Assembly (NCBI RefSeq): GCF_016592555.1
Contig: NZ_AP014546.1
Location: forward strand, 3,420,501 to 3,484,500
Direction of reading: 5' to 3'
Length of the DNA stretch: 64,000 nucleotides
DNA from: Neptunomonas japonica JAMM 1380
GTDB lineage: Bacteria; Pseudomonadota; Gammaproteobacteria; Pseudomonadales; Balneatricaceae
A program made the position numbers and the translations under genes. Of this stretch, positions 56,133-64,000 are shown in pieces. The notes below the pieces were generated by a model that saw only the letters and a list, made by a program, of their open reading frames with translations, did not search any database and had not been told where the DNA came from. Every line of letters starts with the position of its first letter. The stretch's first letter is position 1.

Positions 56133-56163
56133 TAATTAGGTTCATCAGATCCTGTTCTGTCAA
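56133..56163 (-). promoter_or_regulatory. possible promoter of the DUF1127-like gene
   Basis: A TTGACA (56163-56158) is followed after 17-19 bases by CCTAAT or TAATTA (near 56140-56133) on the minus strand. The -35 is consensus, the -10 weak; transcription from here would start about 170 bases before the ATG, at the head of the structured leader. Confidence 0.45.
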
Positions 56164-56335
56164 AATAAAAAATTACTACTTGATCACATATTAACCACCA
56201 CAAGGTGGCCGTCTATTAAAGCAGCCTTGCAAGTGATGTCAACCCTTATCAACAGCTGTCGCTCAATTTAAGCATTTCCTGTAAACTCAGCGTTCATCAT
56301 TTGCTTCTTATCTTGCGCTTCTACCCGGACGACTC
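56164..56335. other. remainder of the intergenic gap before rhlE
   Basis: AT-rich sequence between the DUF1127-like promoter and the divergent rhlE start. It presumably contains the rhlE promoter, which I cannot pin down. A short CCACCACAAGGTGG hairpin lies near 56196-56209. Confidence 0.4.
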
Positions 56336-57622
56336 ATGCCCGCTTTCTCTGAATTAAACCTTTGCCCTGAACTACTTTTCACGCTGGATGAATTAGGACA
56401 CCACACGCCTACTCCCATTCAAGCACAAGCCATTCCTGCAATTCTTCAAGGGCATGATCTCATGGCTGAAGCACAAACAGGGACGGGTAAAACGGCCAGC
56501 TTTGCTGTACCCATGATCGAGAAATTTGGTAGTGCTCCACAAGGGACCGAATATCACCACATCAGAGGGTTAATACTCACACCTACCCGCGAACTTGCCA
56601 TGCAAGTCGGTGACCACACACTGGCATACGGGCGTGCACTGGGGGTTCGCGTGATATCCATCTATGGCGGTGTGCGTTTTGACAATCAGATTCGCAAGAT
56701 GAAACGCGGCACAGATATTTTGGTCGCAACACCTGGCCGGTTATTGGATATGCTGGTGCAGAAGAAATTTTCACTCGAACAACTCGAAGTACTTGTTCTG
56801 GACGAAGCTGACCGCATGCTTGATTTAGGGTTTATCCATGATATTCAAAAACTCCTAAAGTTCATTCCAAAAAATAAACAAACACTGCTATTTTCTGCCA
56901 CATTTAACAGCAACATAGAAGCACTGGCAGAGTCATTACTACATGAGCCTAAGCGCATCAGCGTTTCCACAAGGAACTCAACCACCAGCCAAGTCAAACA
57001 AGTGGCTTATGCAGTGGATAATCAAGATAAATCCGAGATTTTGAGTTACTTAATTAAGGGTGGAAAATGGACGCAAACCTTGGTTTTCACACGTACTAAA
57101 AAACGTGCTGATTTAGTCACTGAGTTCCTACAAGCTGAAGAAATTAGCGCCTTAGCTATCCATGGTGACAAATTACAACGCGAGCGTACGCATGCACTAA
57201 AAGCCTTTGCTACGGGCGAGATACGCGTACTGGTCGCAACCGACGTTGCTGCACGTGGTATTGATATTGAATCGCTCCCTCGTGTTGTGAATTATGACTT
57301 ACCGAATCAACCAGAAGCTTATGTTCACCGTATCGGTCGTACTGGGCGCGCTGGCCTTTCTGGGCAGGCAGTCTCTTTAGTGGCACCCGATGAAAGATGC
57401 TACCTCACTGAAATAGAAGCGTTAATCAATAAAAGAGTACCACTACAACCCGTTCCTTTTATCGAAAACGGCAAGATCATTGAAGGCAAACCCCTGCGAC
57501 CTAAGTCTTCAAAAAATAAAGGACAGAAAAAAATAAATAGTAAACCTAAGCATCAGTATCAGGCTCCTGAGGCAGAAAAACCAACAACGCCAGCGTTACG
57601 ACGCTCACTTTTTAAAAAGTAA
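56336..57622 (+). CDS. rhlE: DEAD-box RNA helicase RhlE
   Basis: 428-residue RNA helicase: Q-motif (T-P-T-P-I-Q), A-Q-T-G-T-G-K-T, P-T-R-E-L-A-M-Q-V, D-E-A-D, S-A-T-F and H-R-I-G-R-T-G-R-A-G, with a short basic C-tail (P-K-S-S-K-N-K-G-Q-K-K). The F-x-x-L-x-L N-terminus and A-Q-A-I-P-A-I-L match RhlE, which works in ribosome assembly and RNA decay, often after cold shock. It is divergent from the structured leader. Confidence 0.93.
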   Translation: MPAFSELNLCPELLFTLDELGHHTPTPIQAQAIPAILQGHDLMAEAQTGTGKTASFAVPMIEKFGSAPQGTEYHHIRGLILTPTRELAMQVGDHTLAYGRALGVRVISIYGGVRFDNQIRKMKRGTDILVATPGRLLDMLVQKKFSLEQLEVLVLDEADRMLDLGFIHDIQKLLKFIPKNKQTLLFSATFNSNIEALAESLLHEPKRISVSTRNSTTSQVKQVAYAVDNQDKSEILSYLIKGGKWTQTLVFTRTKKRADLVTEFLQAEEISALAIHGDKLQRERTHALKAFATGEIRVLVATDVAARGIDIESLPRVVNYDLPNQPEAYVHRIGRTGRAGLSGQAVSLVAPDERCYLTEIEALINKRVPLQPVPFIENGKIIEGKPLRPKSSKNKGQKKINSKPKHQYQAPEAEKPTTPALRRSLFKK

Positions 57623-57658
57623 CCACTCACTCAATATCAATGTAGGGATAGATCGTTA

Positions 57659-58537
57659 ATGGGACTGTGGATTCCTTTTACTATTTTCGCTGCTTTTATG
57701 CAGTCTTTGCGTAATGCGTTTCAAAATAAGCTCAGTAAAGAGGTCAGTACTGCGGGGGTCACGCTGGCGCGTTTTCTATATGCCAGCCCATTAGCTGCAC
57801 TGTATCTCTGGACACTTTACCAAATAGAGCCTGCTGCCCTTCCATCAGTGAGTAGTAATTTTTTGATCACTGTGGTGCTGGCATCTGTTTCGCAAATTAT
57901 TGCGACGGCGTTGATGGTAAAGCTATTTCGTCTCAGAAATTATGCCATTGGTGTTGGCCTAGCAAAAAGTGAAGCGGTGATTGCCGCCACACTCGGTGCT
58001 TTATTCTTTGCTGCACCTTTGTCTTGGCTTGCTTGGAGTGGCGTCACTGTTGGTGCAATAGCCATTTGGTTAATGAGCAATACAGGCTCATTAAAAGAAC
58101 TTTCCTTAAAAACGGTCTCATTAGGGCTAGGCAGTGGTCTAACCTTTGCTTTAACCACACTCTGGGTAAGGGAAGCCAGCTTGATGCTAGATCTGCCGTT
58201 CCCCTATAGCGCCGCTTGGGTTTTGCTCTGTGTCATATCAACGCAGACTGCAATTCTCATCGCATGGCTACTATTTAAAGAGCCAGCCACACTCAACGCT
58301 CTATGGCGGCGTCCTAAACTCACGCTAACCATCAGTTTGTTCAGCTGCCTAGGTTCACTCGGTTGGTTTACTGCTATGAGTTTAGAAACAGTTGCACTGG
58401 TTAAAACCCTAGGCCAAATTGAAGTTCTATTTACACTCTTCATTTCGGCCCGCTGGTTTAAAGAAAAACTTAGCCAAAGGGATCTATTAGGGTTAGCGTT
58501 AATTGTGCTGGGAGCTGCTTGTGTGATCCTTGCTTAG
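57659..58537 (+). CDS. EamA/DMT-family transporter
   Basis: 292-residue protein with about ten membrane helices in two EamA repeats; the N-terminus (P-F-T-I-F-A-A-F-M-Q-S-L-R-N-A-F-Q-N-K-L) is distinctive and unlike the DMT protein at 22854. AGGGATAG precedes the ATG. It overlaps the next gene tail-to-tail by 4 bases (58534-58537). Substrate unknown. Confidence 0.85.
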   Translation: MGLWIPFTIFAAFMQSLRNAFQNKLSKEVSTAGVTLARFLYASPLAALYLWTLYQIEPAALPSVSSNFLITVVLASVSQIIATALMVKLFRLRNYAIGVGLAKSEAVIAATLGALFFAAPLSWLAWSGVTVGAIAIWLMSNTGSLKELSLKTVSLGLGSGLTFALTTLWVREASLMLDLPFPYSAAWVLLCVISTQTAILIAWLLFKEPATLNALWRRPKLTLTISLFSCLGSLGWFTAMSLETVALVKTLGQIEVLFTLFISARWFKEKLSQRDLLGLALIVLGAACVILA

Positions 58538-58992
58538 GCTTGAGGACTTTTACGTTTCACATACAGTACTTTTTTAACCTTACTGACAACATTCCCCTCA
58601 AGATCACAGATAGCTATATCAAACGAGGGGCGATACGCTGCCCCACCCGCTGCTTTACTTTTAATATCCTCCAATTGAGCATCCGATAAACTTAAGTGAG
58701 ATTCAACGGTCCCCCTCGCAGGTTTAACATACTCAATTTCTGCTGCCTGATCCCACACGATATATTCTTTTCCCAAGCGATTCATCAACATGAGCATCAT
58801 TTGAGGGTCGACCATGGCATATAAGCTTCCACCAAAATGAGTGCCCATAATATTACGGTTATACCAACGTAATTTCATACGTACATGCATCTCGCGCCAC
58901 TCAGGGTCAATGTGCATAATACGAATACCAGCACCTAGATATGGGCCATAAATATTCAGTGCAAATTTCAACGCACGAGGTGACCACTTCAT
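58534..58992 (-). CDS. DUF4442 hot-dog-fold thioesterase-like protein
   Basis: 152-residue single-domain protein of the DUF4442/PaaI-like hot-dog group: an N-R-N-I-M-G-T-H-F-G-G-S-L-Y-A-M-V-D segment forms the central helix region, and there is a late basic stretch (V-L-Y-V-K-R-K). It would hydrolyse an acyl-CoA thioester, but the catalytic residue is not certain. It is 24 bases downstream of the GST gene on the same strand. Confidence 0.82.
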   Translation of the reverse strand: MKWSPRALKFALNIYGPYLGAGIRIMHIDPEWREMHVRMKLRWYNRNIMGTHFGGSLYAMVDPQMMLMLMNRLGKEYIVWDQAAEIEYVKPARGTVESHLSLSDAQLEDIKSKAAGGAAYRPSFDIAICDLEGNVVSKVKKVLYVKRKSPQA

Positions 58993-59016
58993 GTACTACT
59001 TCCCTATTTACTTACC

Positions 59017-59670
59017 TTAAGATTTACCAGCAGGTATTAAAACAAGCTTGCCCGATGGACGCTCACGCATTCTAGCAACATATGCCAATAATGATGAGCC
59101 ACTCGTAAACAGTGAGTCAGCATGAGGCAGAGACGCCAGATAATCTAGCATAGGCGTTAGCAACGCATCTGCAATGCTGTATTGCGTCCCACAAATATAT
59201 GCCTGATCAGCTAATTGCTTTTCTAGTTGCTCTAACGTGCTCATCACTTCTGGTTGAGCATCGGCCACCTTATCCAAACGAATAGAACCGTTATCTCCTT
59301 TAGGAAAAGCAAATTCAAGTAAATACTGTCGCACTAACGCTTGATCCACATAGCATGAAATAGCTTGCGACCATTGATCCACTAATGCTCGCTGATAAGC
59401 ATCTGTTGGTTGAAGCGCTGGGCCATCAAAGGCCGCATCAAGATACCGACAGATAGGCGCCGTTTCAAAAATGTGGTTTTCACCATGTATTAACACGGGA
59501 ATTTTTCCAAAAGGATGCAGTGCCAGATGGCTACTCTCCTTAAACTGAATGTCATTGCCATCAATCTGCATACCTATTTGGTAAGTGATGCCTTTTTCTT
59601 CGCAACACAGCATAACGGTACGTACCATCGTACTGTACTGCGGACCCAGAATTTGTACTTGAGTGTTCAT
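59017..59670 (-). CDS. glutathione S-transferase family protein
   Basis: 217-residue GST with an N-terminal thioredoxin-fold domain (G-K-I-P-V-L-I-H, E-T-A-P-I-C-R-Y, residues 1-80) and an all-helical C-domain (residues 90-210). It sits divergent from a TetR regulator around a perfect palindrome, so it is probably repressed by it and induced by an electrophile or other toxin. The thioesterase-like gene downstream is probably co-transcribed. Confidence 0.9.
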   Translation of the reverse strand: MNTQVQILGPQYSTMVRTVMLCCEEKGITYQIGMQIDGNDIQFKESSHLALHPFGKIPVLIHGENHIFETAPICRYLDAAFDGPALQPTDAYQRALVDQWSQAISCYVDQALVRQYLLEFAFPKGDNGSIRLDKVADAQPEVMSTLEQLEKQLADQAYICGTQYSIADALLTPMLDYLASLPHADSLFTSGSSLLAYVARMRERPSGKLVLIPAGKS

Positions 59671-59719
59671 TTCATATTCTCGTTAATCATTGATATACCA
59701 TCAATGTAAAACCATTCAC

Positions 59720-59739
59720 AATATGTTCAAGAACATATT
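59720..59739. promoter_or_regulatory. palindromic operator between GST and TetR genes
   Basis: AATATGTTC and GAACATATT are perfect reverse complements separated by AA, giving a 20-base dyad midway between the two divergent starts (50 bases from the GST start, 45 from the TetR start). Placement and symmetry are those of a TetR-family repressor site. Confidence 0.8.
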
Positions 59740-59783
59740 TTATTAATCATGCATACTGGTTAAAAAACAAGAGGCGACAAACA

Positions 59784-60353
59784 ATGGCCTGGAATAATGA
59801 ACATAAGAAGAAAACCCGAGAGAAAATTCTCACCAGTGCCGCCAGATTATTTGCACAGAATGGCTTTGATCATATCGGTATTAATGACGTCATGAAGGAT
59901 GCAGGGCTGACACGTGGAGCTTTCTACGCACATTTTAGCTCTAAAGCTGAACTCTATGCCGAGTCTATTATCACAGCGGCTATGAGCACCGGCCGAAAAA
60001 CTGATCCACTCAATCCTGAAGCACCGTCGTTCGACGGACTGCTCAAAACCTATCTGAGTATGGAACACAGACAAGGGAATCTTTTTCGCTGCCCTTTAGC
60101 ATTTTTAACAACCGATATTACCCAGCGGGATGATCAAGTGCGTGATGCTTATACTCGTGTCTTTAAAGGCTTTGTTAATAACCTAGACAAGCACTCGGTA
60201 CAGCAAAACGGAACGAAAGACACAATACGCAGTATGCAACAGGCCGTCATGTTGATTGGTGGCTTAGCCATTGCCCGAGCAATCAATGATGATGAATTAG
60301 CAAAAGAGCTACTATCATCTTGCCATGCAGCATTGGCGACACCCACTATTTAG
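59784..60353 (+). CDS. TetR-family transcriptional repressor
   Basis: 189-residue regulator with an N-terminal HTH (about 12-58: I-L-T-S-A-A-R-L-F-A-Q-N-G-F, V-M-K-D-A-G-L-T-R-G-A-F-Y-A-H-F) and a helical ligand domain. The A-A-R-L-F and G-A-F-Y-A-H-F-S-S-K pattern resembles NemR/AcrR-like electrophile sensors. A Cys at about residue 94 (R-C-P-L-A-F-L-T) could be a sensor residue. It should bind the palindrome at 59720-59739. Confidence 0.9.
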   Translation: MAWNNEHKKKTREKILTSAARLFAQNGFDHIGINDVMKDAGLTRGAFYAHFSSKAELYAESIITAAMSTGRKTDPLNPEAPSFDGLLKTYLSMEHRQGNLFRCPLAFLTTDITQRDDQVRDAYTRVFKGFVNNLDKHSVQQNGTKDTIRSMQQAVMLIGGLAIARAINDDELAKELLSSCHAALATPTI

Positions 60354-60541
60354 ATAATCATTACAAACACCTACATACCCAACAGCCTATTTGCTGCGAA
60401 GCAGCACATCACCAATAGAGATATTAGTCTTGCAACATAAGAACAATCACCTATACTCTAGACAATAAATGCTGCGCTGCAATATACGTTTTTGCAGTTA
60501 AATATTGAATCAATCAAAATAGATTGATAAGGAATTATTCT

Positions 60542-62089
60542 ATGCTGTACCACCTACATCACACGCTAAACCAATCTGTTCAGCCGCTACATCTGTTAGC
60601 ACAAGCGTGGAAGAAACAGCTAAAACTATCTTGGATGCAGCCTTTTTTAGAAGGCTCAATGACACGTACAATGCTCGCGCAATTGGAATTAGTTATACGT
60701 TGCACCGATAACTACGAAAAGCCTGAGTTTGGTTTAACACAAACAACCATCAACGGAGAGCAGATTCGTATCAGAGAAGAGGTGCCCCATGCGCTTCCTT
60801 TTTGCGACCTGTTACATTTTCGCCGTACCGGAACATACAACCACCCTAAAGTGTTACTTGTAGCACCTATGTCTGGCCATTACGCAACCTTGCTGCGTGG
60901 CACTGTTGAGCACTTCATACCCGATCATGAAGTCTATATTACGGACTGGCAAAATGCGCGAGATGTACCTTTCAATGAAGGTAGTTTTACCTTTGATGAT
61001 TATGTCCGTTATTTAATCGAATTCCTTGAATTTTTAGGTCCCGATACTCATGTAATTGCTGTTTGCCAACCGAGCGTACCGGCTATCGTTGCTGCAACTA
61101 TCATGGCAGAGCGCAATAACCCGAATATTCCTCGTTCGCTAACGCTAATGGGCGGACCTATCGATACACGAGTAAACCCAACCGAAGTTAATGATTACGC
61201 ATCAGGCAAAGATTTCGAGTGGTTTGAAAATAACGTTATTAATACAGTCCCTGCTGATTTCGCAGGTGCTGGCCAAAAGGTTTACCCTGGCTTTATCCAG
61301 CTTTCAGGCTTTATGAGCATGAACTGGAACAGCCATATCAAAAAGCACTTTAAGTTCTTTGATGATCTGGTTAAAGGTGATGGTGACAGTGCTGAAGCGC
61401 ATCGTGATTTTTATAACGAATACTTAGCGGTTATGGACCTGCCCGCTGACTTCTATCTGGAAACCATTCGTAAAGTATTCCTGGAACACCGCTTGCCACG
61501 TGGTGAAATGCTTTTTGAGGACAAAGTAATTGATACTTTGGCTGTCAAAAAAACGGCTTTGTTAACTATTGAAGGTGAAAACGATGACATCACCGGCAAA
61601 GGCCAAACAAAAGCCGCTCATGACATATTGAGCAACATACCAGACAGCATGCGTGAACATTACGTACAGCCGGAAGTCGGCCATTACGGAATCTTTAACG
61701 GACGTCGTTTCCGTGAAGAGGTTGGCCCCAAAATTAAGGCATTTATTCAGGCCCAAGCACTGACTCAAGAGCAGCCTAAAGCAGAGCCAACAGCTCAACC
61801 TAAGGTGCAGACTCAAAAGCAGCCTGAAGCAGAACCCAAAGCTCAACCTAAGGTTCAGACTCAAGAGAAACCTAAAACACAGCCAAAAGCTCAACCTAAG
61901 GCGCAGGCTCCAGAGTCACCTAAAGCACAGCCAAAAGCTCAACCTAAGGCGCAGGCTCCAGAGTCACCTAAAGCACAGCCAAAAGCTCAACTTAAGGCGC
62001 AATCTAAAGCTCCTGCTCCGGCTCAAGCAAAACCGCAGCTAAATAAAGTATCTAACGCCGTGCTTGAAGCAATAAAAAACAAGCAATAA
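60542..62089 (+). CDS. phaZ: intracellular polyhydroxyalkanoate depolymerase with repeat tail
   Basis: 515-residue depolymerase that mobilises stored polyhydroxyalkanoate granules. The catalytic nucleophile is a cysteine (C175) in A-V-C-Q-P-S-V-P, the hallmark of the PhaZ1-type intracellular family; V-G-H-Y-G-I-F near residue 385 holds the His. Start 60542 follows AAGGA. The last ~105 residues are unusual: five 16-residue repeats, such as S-P-K-A-Q-P-K-A-Q-P-K-A-Q-A-P-E, then a short end containing V-S-N-A-V-L-E-A-I-K-N-K-Q. The repeats resemble the Lys/Pro/Ala tails of granule-bound phasins. Confidence 0.92.
   Translation: MLYHLHHTLNQSVQPLHLLAQAWKKQLKLSWMQPFLEGSMTRTMLAQLELVIRCTDNYEKPEFGLTQTTINGEQIRIREEVPHALPFCDLLHFRRTGTYNHPKVLLVAPMSGHYATLLRGTVEHFIPDHEVYITDWQNARDVPFNEGSFTFDDYVRYLIEFLEFLGPDTHVIAVCQPSVPAIVAATIMAERNNPNIPRSLTLMGGPIDTRVNPTEVNDYASGKDFEWFENNVINTVPADFAGAGQKVYPGFIQLSGFMSMNWNSHIKKHFKFFDDLVKGDGDSAEAHRDFYNEYLAVMDLPADFYLETIRKVFLEHRLPRGEMLFEDKVIDTLAVKKTALLTIEGENDDITGKGQTKAAHDILSNIPDSMREHYVQPEVGHYGIFNGRRFREEVGPKIKAFIQAQALTQEQPKAEPTAQPKVQTQKQPEAEPKAQPKVQTQEKPKTQPKAQPKAQAPESPKAQPKAQPKAQAPESPKAQPKAQLKAQSKAPAPAQAKPQLNKVSNAVLEAIKNKQ
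61772..62011 (+). repeat. five tandem 48-base units in phaZ
   Basis: Units start at 61772, 61820, 61868, 61916 and 61964, each coding 16 residues of the form (Q/K/S)-P-K-A-(E/Q)-P-x-A-Q-P-K-(V/A)-Q-(T/A)-(Q/P)-(E/K). Units 3 and 4 are almost identical at DNA level, implying recent expansion; length variation between strains is likely. Confidence 0.9.
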
Positions 62090-62105
62090 GTTAGTTAGCC
62101 AGACC

Positions 62106-62139
62106 CAAAAAAAACCGATCGTTATGATCGGTTTTTTTT
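62106..62139. terminator. bidirectional terminator between phaZ and the AraC gene
   Basis: AAAACCGATC and GATCGGTTTT pair around GTTAT, with A-runs before and T-runs after, so it can end transcripts on either strand. Confidence 0.9.
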
Positions 62140-62158
62140 CGACTAGAAACGGCTTACC

Positions 62159-63013
62159 TCAAATAAAGAACGCTTGATATTGTCTAGGGGTTATTGCCAT
62201 TCGCTGTTTAAAATGTCGCTGAAAATGGCTTTGATCTGCAAAACCCAGCACACCCGAAATTTCAACCAAACTATGCCCTTCTTGTAGTAACAGCTTAGCT
62301 TTTTTTATACGCGTATCTAGCTGAAAAGCGTGCGGTGCCTGACCATGCACCTGCTTAAAACTACGAATTAAGTGAAAGCGACTCATGCCTGCTTGCTCTG
62401 AAAACTCATCTAGCGTCAGGTTTTCACCTAGTTGATCTTGAATAAGCTCCTGCACACGCTTCACAGAAACACTATCTGACTTAGCGCTACTAGACTGCTT
62501 TACTGCCAAACTAGCACCAAGATATTCTAATAATAAAGACTCAGCCTGCAACTTACTTTCACTGGATAGCAAGCAGTTAAAAAGCTGATCAAAATCCGAA
62601 AAGCATTGTGGGTTGCTATTGTATGAGGTTCTAAAAGGAAGATAGTCAGCCTCTTGGTCACACGCTAAGTCTTGCTGCAAGCGCTTAACCCATAACTGAT
62701 CAACAAATAACATGCGATAAGACCAATCCCCTTCTAGTGCATTACAAGAATGCGCATCCGCAGGATTAATCGTTACTGTGTCACCTGTGCCAATGCAGTA
62801 TTTACTCTTTCCGTTATGGTAGGTTGCGACACCTCGATCAATCACCCCAAAAGAATACTCGTCGTGGGAGTGCGTGGCATAACACGCAGTTGAAGCCTGT
62901 GCACGGCGTAATTCTATGCCAGGAAGCAACCTGCTTTTCTCAAAAAACAAAGTACTATCCAAACGTTTGCCTTGGCTCCTGCTTTGAGCAGTTTTTTGAT
63001 CCACTAAAGCCAC
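62159..63013 (-). CDS. AraC-family regulator with cupin domain
   Basis: 284-residue regulator: an AraC-binding cupin (about 30-140; H-S-H-D-E-Y-S-F-G, D-A-H-S-C-N) and two HTHs (about 185-280; L-T-L-D-E-F-S-E-Q-A-G-M-S-R-F-H-L-I-R-S-F-K, I-S-G-V-L-G-F-A-D-Q-S-H-F-Q-R-H-F-K). The start is GTG. It lies 4 bases after the LysE gene and should be co-transcribed with it, a common self-contained exporter/regulator unit in which the metabolite induces its own export. Confidence 0.9.
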   Translation of the reverse strand: MALVDQKTAQSRSQGKRLDSTLFFEKSRLLPGIELRRAQASTACYATHSHDEYSFGVIDRGVATYHNGKSKYCIGTGDTVTINPADAHSCNALEGDWSYRMLFVDQLWVKRLQQDLACDQEADYLPFRTSYNSNPQCFSDFDQLFNCLLSSESKLQAESLLLEYLGASLAVKQSSSAKSDSVSVKRVQELIQDQLGENLTLDEFSEQAGMSRFHLIRSFKQVHGQAPHAFQLDTRIKKAKLLLQEGHSLVEISGVLGFADQSHFQRHFKQRMAITPRQYQAFFI

Positions 63014-63017
63014 CTTA

Positions 63018-63620
63018 TCAACCCTGTAAAAACATCGTCACCACAGTACTGCTCAACAATACTCCCATAATCCGATTAAACATAACCTGATGCCTATCAT
63101 CCGATAAATATTTGCCTATAAAGTGCCCCAAGACCGCCCACGTTCCAACACCAAGCAAGCACATACAAAATGACACTAAGCAAAAAACCAGTAAATAGAA
63201 AAACGCCAGATGTTGTGCCGATACAAACAAACTGACACCCGACATTGAAACTAGCCAAGCCTTAGGATTTAACCCCTGCGCTAATGCGCCCTCAATAAAG
63301 CGTGGCGGAATTATTTGGCTAGCTATGTCAATATCGACAGGGCTCGCCGTCGCAATTTTAAACGACATATATAAAAGAAATGCCCCACCGATGTACTGCA
63401 AAATATCCGTTATTTGCGGAAAGCGTAGCAACACTTCATTCAGCCCAACACCCACAAGAAACACAATCAATGCATAAGCGACTGTCGCTCCAAGTACATG
63501 CGGTAGCGCTTTAACAAAGCCAAAATTAGCACCTGCCCCAGTGGCTATAATATTCACAGGGCCAGGAGATATTGCACCTACCAGCGCAAAAACGATCATC
63601 GACAATACAACAGCTGCCAT
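63018..63620 (-). CDS. LysE/RhtB family amino-acid exporter
   Basis: 200-residue membrane protein with about six helices and the family signature G-A-I-S-P-G-P-V-N at the N-terminus and N-P-K-A-W-L-V-S near residue 117. AGAGAG precedes the ATG. It exports amino acids or related compounds; the companion AraC regulator suggests substrate-induced expression. Confidence 0.9.
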   Translation of the reverse strand: MAAVVLSMIVFALVGAISPGPVNIIATGAGANFGFVKALPHVLGATVAYALIVFLVGVGLNEVLLRFPQITDILQYIGGAFLLYMSFKIATASPVDIDIASQIIPPRFIEGALAQGLNPKAWLVSMSGVSLFVSAQHLAFFYLLVFCLVSFCMCLLGVGTWAVLGHFIGKYLSDDRHQVMFNRIMGVLLSSTVVTMFLQG

Positions 63621-63718
63621 TACTAAACTCTCTTTCGTGAATACAAAAGCAAAGACTAGCCATTATCACAACAGACTTATTGAACGTTCTTGCTGTGTTA
63701 GTAAATAACATTAGCTAG

Positions 63719-64000
63719 CTACGTTGCCTCCCCCTTACGCTGGGGGCGGTCCGCAAACGCTGGCACCAAAAAATAACGACTTATTTCAAATGGCATCATG
63801 GTAGCTACGAGCTTGTAGGGTTTTAACTCAGTTAATGAGTAATATAATTGATCTAATGTCGCCTGTTTTTGAAAGCGCTGGTACAGCTCATCAACCTCTT
63901 GATTTAGACGAGTAATGCTCTGTGTGCTCAAGAGGCGACTGGTGGAATAAAATACACCCTCGCCTTCTTTGGCACTTATCGCTTGCTGGATAAAGCGTTG
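63719..64000 (-). CDS. partial protein, C-terminus only (start beyond window edge)
   Basis: A reading frame that stays open from the window edge to a stop at 63719 and gives 93 residues plus the stop codon. It contains F-Y-S-T-S-R-L-L-S, L-N-Q-E-V-D-E-L-Y-Q-R-F and Y-K-L-V-A-T-M-M-P-F-E-I-S, a charged helical region followed by a Pro-Phe-Glu motif. I could not assign a family. A TTG in frame at 63931 could be mistaken for a start, but there is no reason to stop the frame there. Confidence 0.55.
   Translation of the reverse strand, partial: QRFIQQAISAKEGEGVFYSTSRLLSTQSITRLNQEVDELYQRFQKQATLDQLYYSLTELKPYKLVATMMPFEISRYFLVPAFADRPQRKGEAT

Overview
The window looks like ordinary chromosome from a marine gammaproteobacterium, most likely near the Oceanospirillaceae (Neptunomonas, Amphritea or Marinobacterium type). 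This placement is an inference. It rests on moderate GC judged by eye, gammaproteobacterial core genes (letAB-type MCE genes, tamAB, greB, rlmA, succinylase-pathway dapC/dapD/dapE), a divergent finR/fpr pair of the Pseudomonas/Oceanospirillum kind, an intracellular polyhydroxyalkanoate depolymerase, and an AraC-controlled DUF1302/DUF1329 pair. I found no prophage, insertion sequence, integrase, CRISPR array or replication origin.

Layout. 1-0.6 kb: end of a chemotaxis-type operon (STAS protein and a CheY-like regulator cut by the window edge). 1-3.1 kb: small unknown protein, then FKBP isomerase, esterase and pdxH. 3.3-7.9 kb: inter-membrane lipid transport operon, with LetA split into two half-proteins, a seven-MCE LetB and a lipoprotein. 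7.9-10.5 kb: DUF2959 lipoprotein, glycerate-kinase-like P-loop kinase, alpha/beta hydrolase. 10.7-15.1 kb: RND efflux adaptor and pump. 15.4-20.9 kb: EF-hand peptide, the dapC-arsC-dapD-dapE lysine/peptidoglycan block, rlmA. 21-29.8 kb: DUF945, DMT exporter, unknowns, tamB and tamA. 30-31.1 kb: greB and a four-tRNA operon (Ser-Asn-Lys-Lys) with a visible promoter. 31.2-35 kb: finR/fpr, MFS and MarC transporters. 35.1-43.4 kb: acyl-CoA dehydrogenase plus ETF-ubiquinone oxidoreductase, then an AraC regulator divergent from DUF1302/DUF1329; together this suggests handling of fatty acyl or other hydrophobic substrates. 43.4-48.5 kb: methyltransferase, a decayed Crp/Fnr-like fragment, a secreted lysine-rich protein, an NlpC/P60 hydrolase, a 2OG oxygenase, DUF4332 and a DEAD-box helicase. 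48.5-55.5 kb: CHASE-GGDEF-EAL protein, FAD-linked D-lactate-type dehydrogenase, peroxiredoxin-glutaredoxin fusion, DUF1289, MscL, SPFH/NfeD pair. 55.6-64 kb: DUF1127-like peptide with a long structured leader, rhlE, DMT exporter, thioesterase-like protein, a divergent GST/TetR pair around a perfect palindrome, PHA depolymerase with a repeat tail, LysE/AraC, and a truncated reading frame.

The best candidate for something undescribed is the roughly 170-nt leader of the DUF1127-like gene (55957-56130, minus strand). It can form a strong hairpin whose loop is complementary, over 10 nt, to a segment that could otherwise help close a Shine-Dalgarno-sequestering hairpin; this is the architecture of a translational RNA switch. 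Secondary candidates are the five 16-residue Pro/Lys/Gln/Ala repeats on the PHA depolymerase, the secreted lysine-rich protein, and the Crp/Fnr-like remnant. Everything was read by eye; no searches or folding calculations were run.
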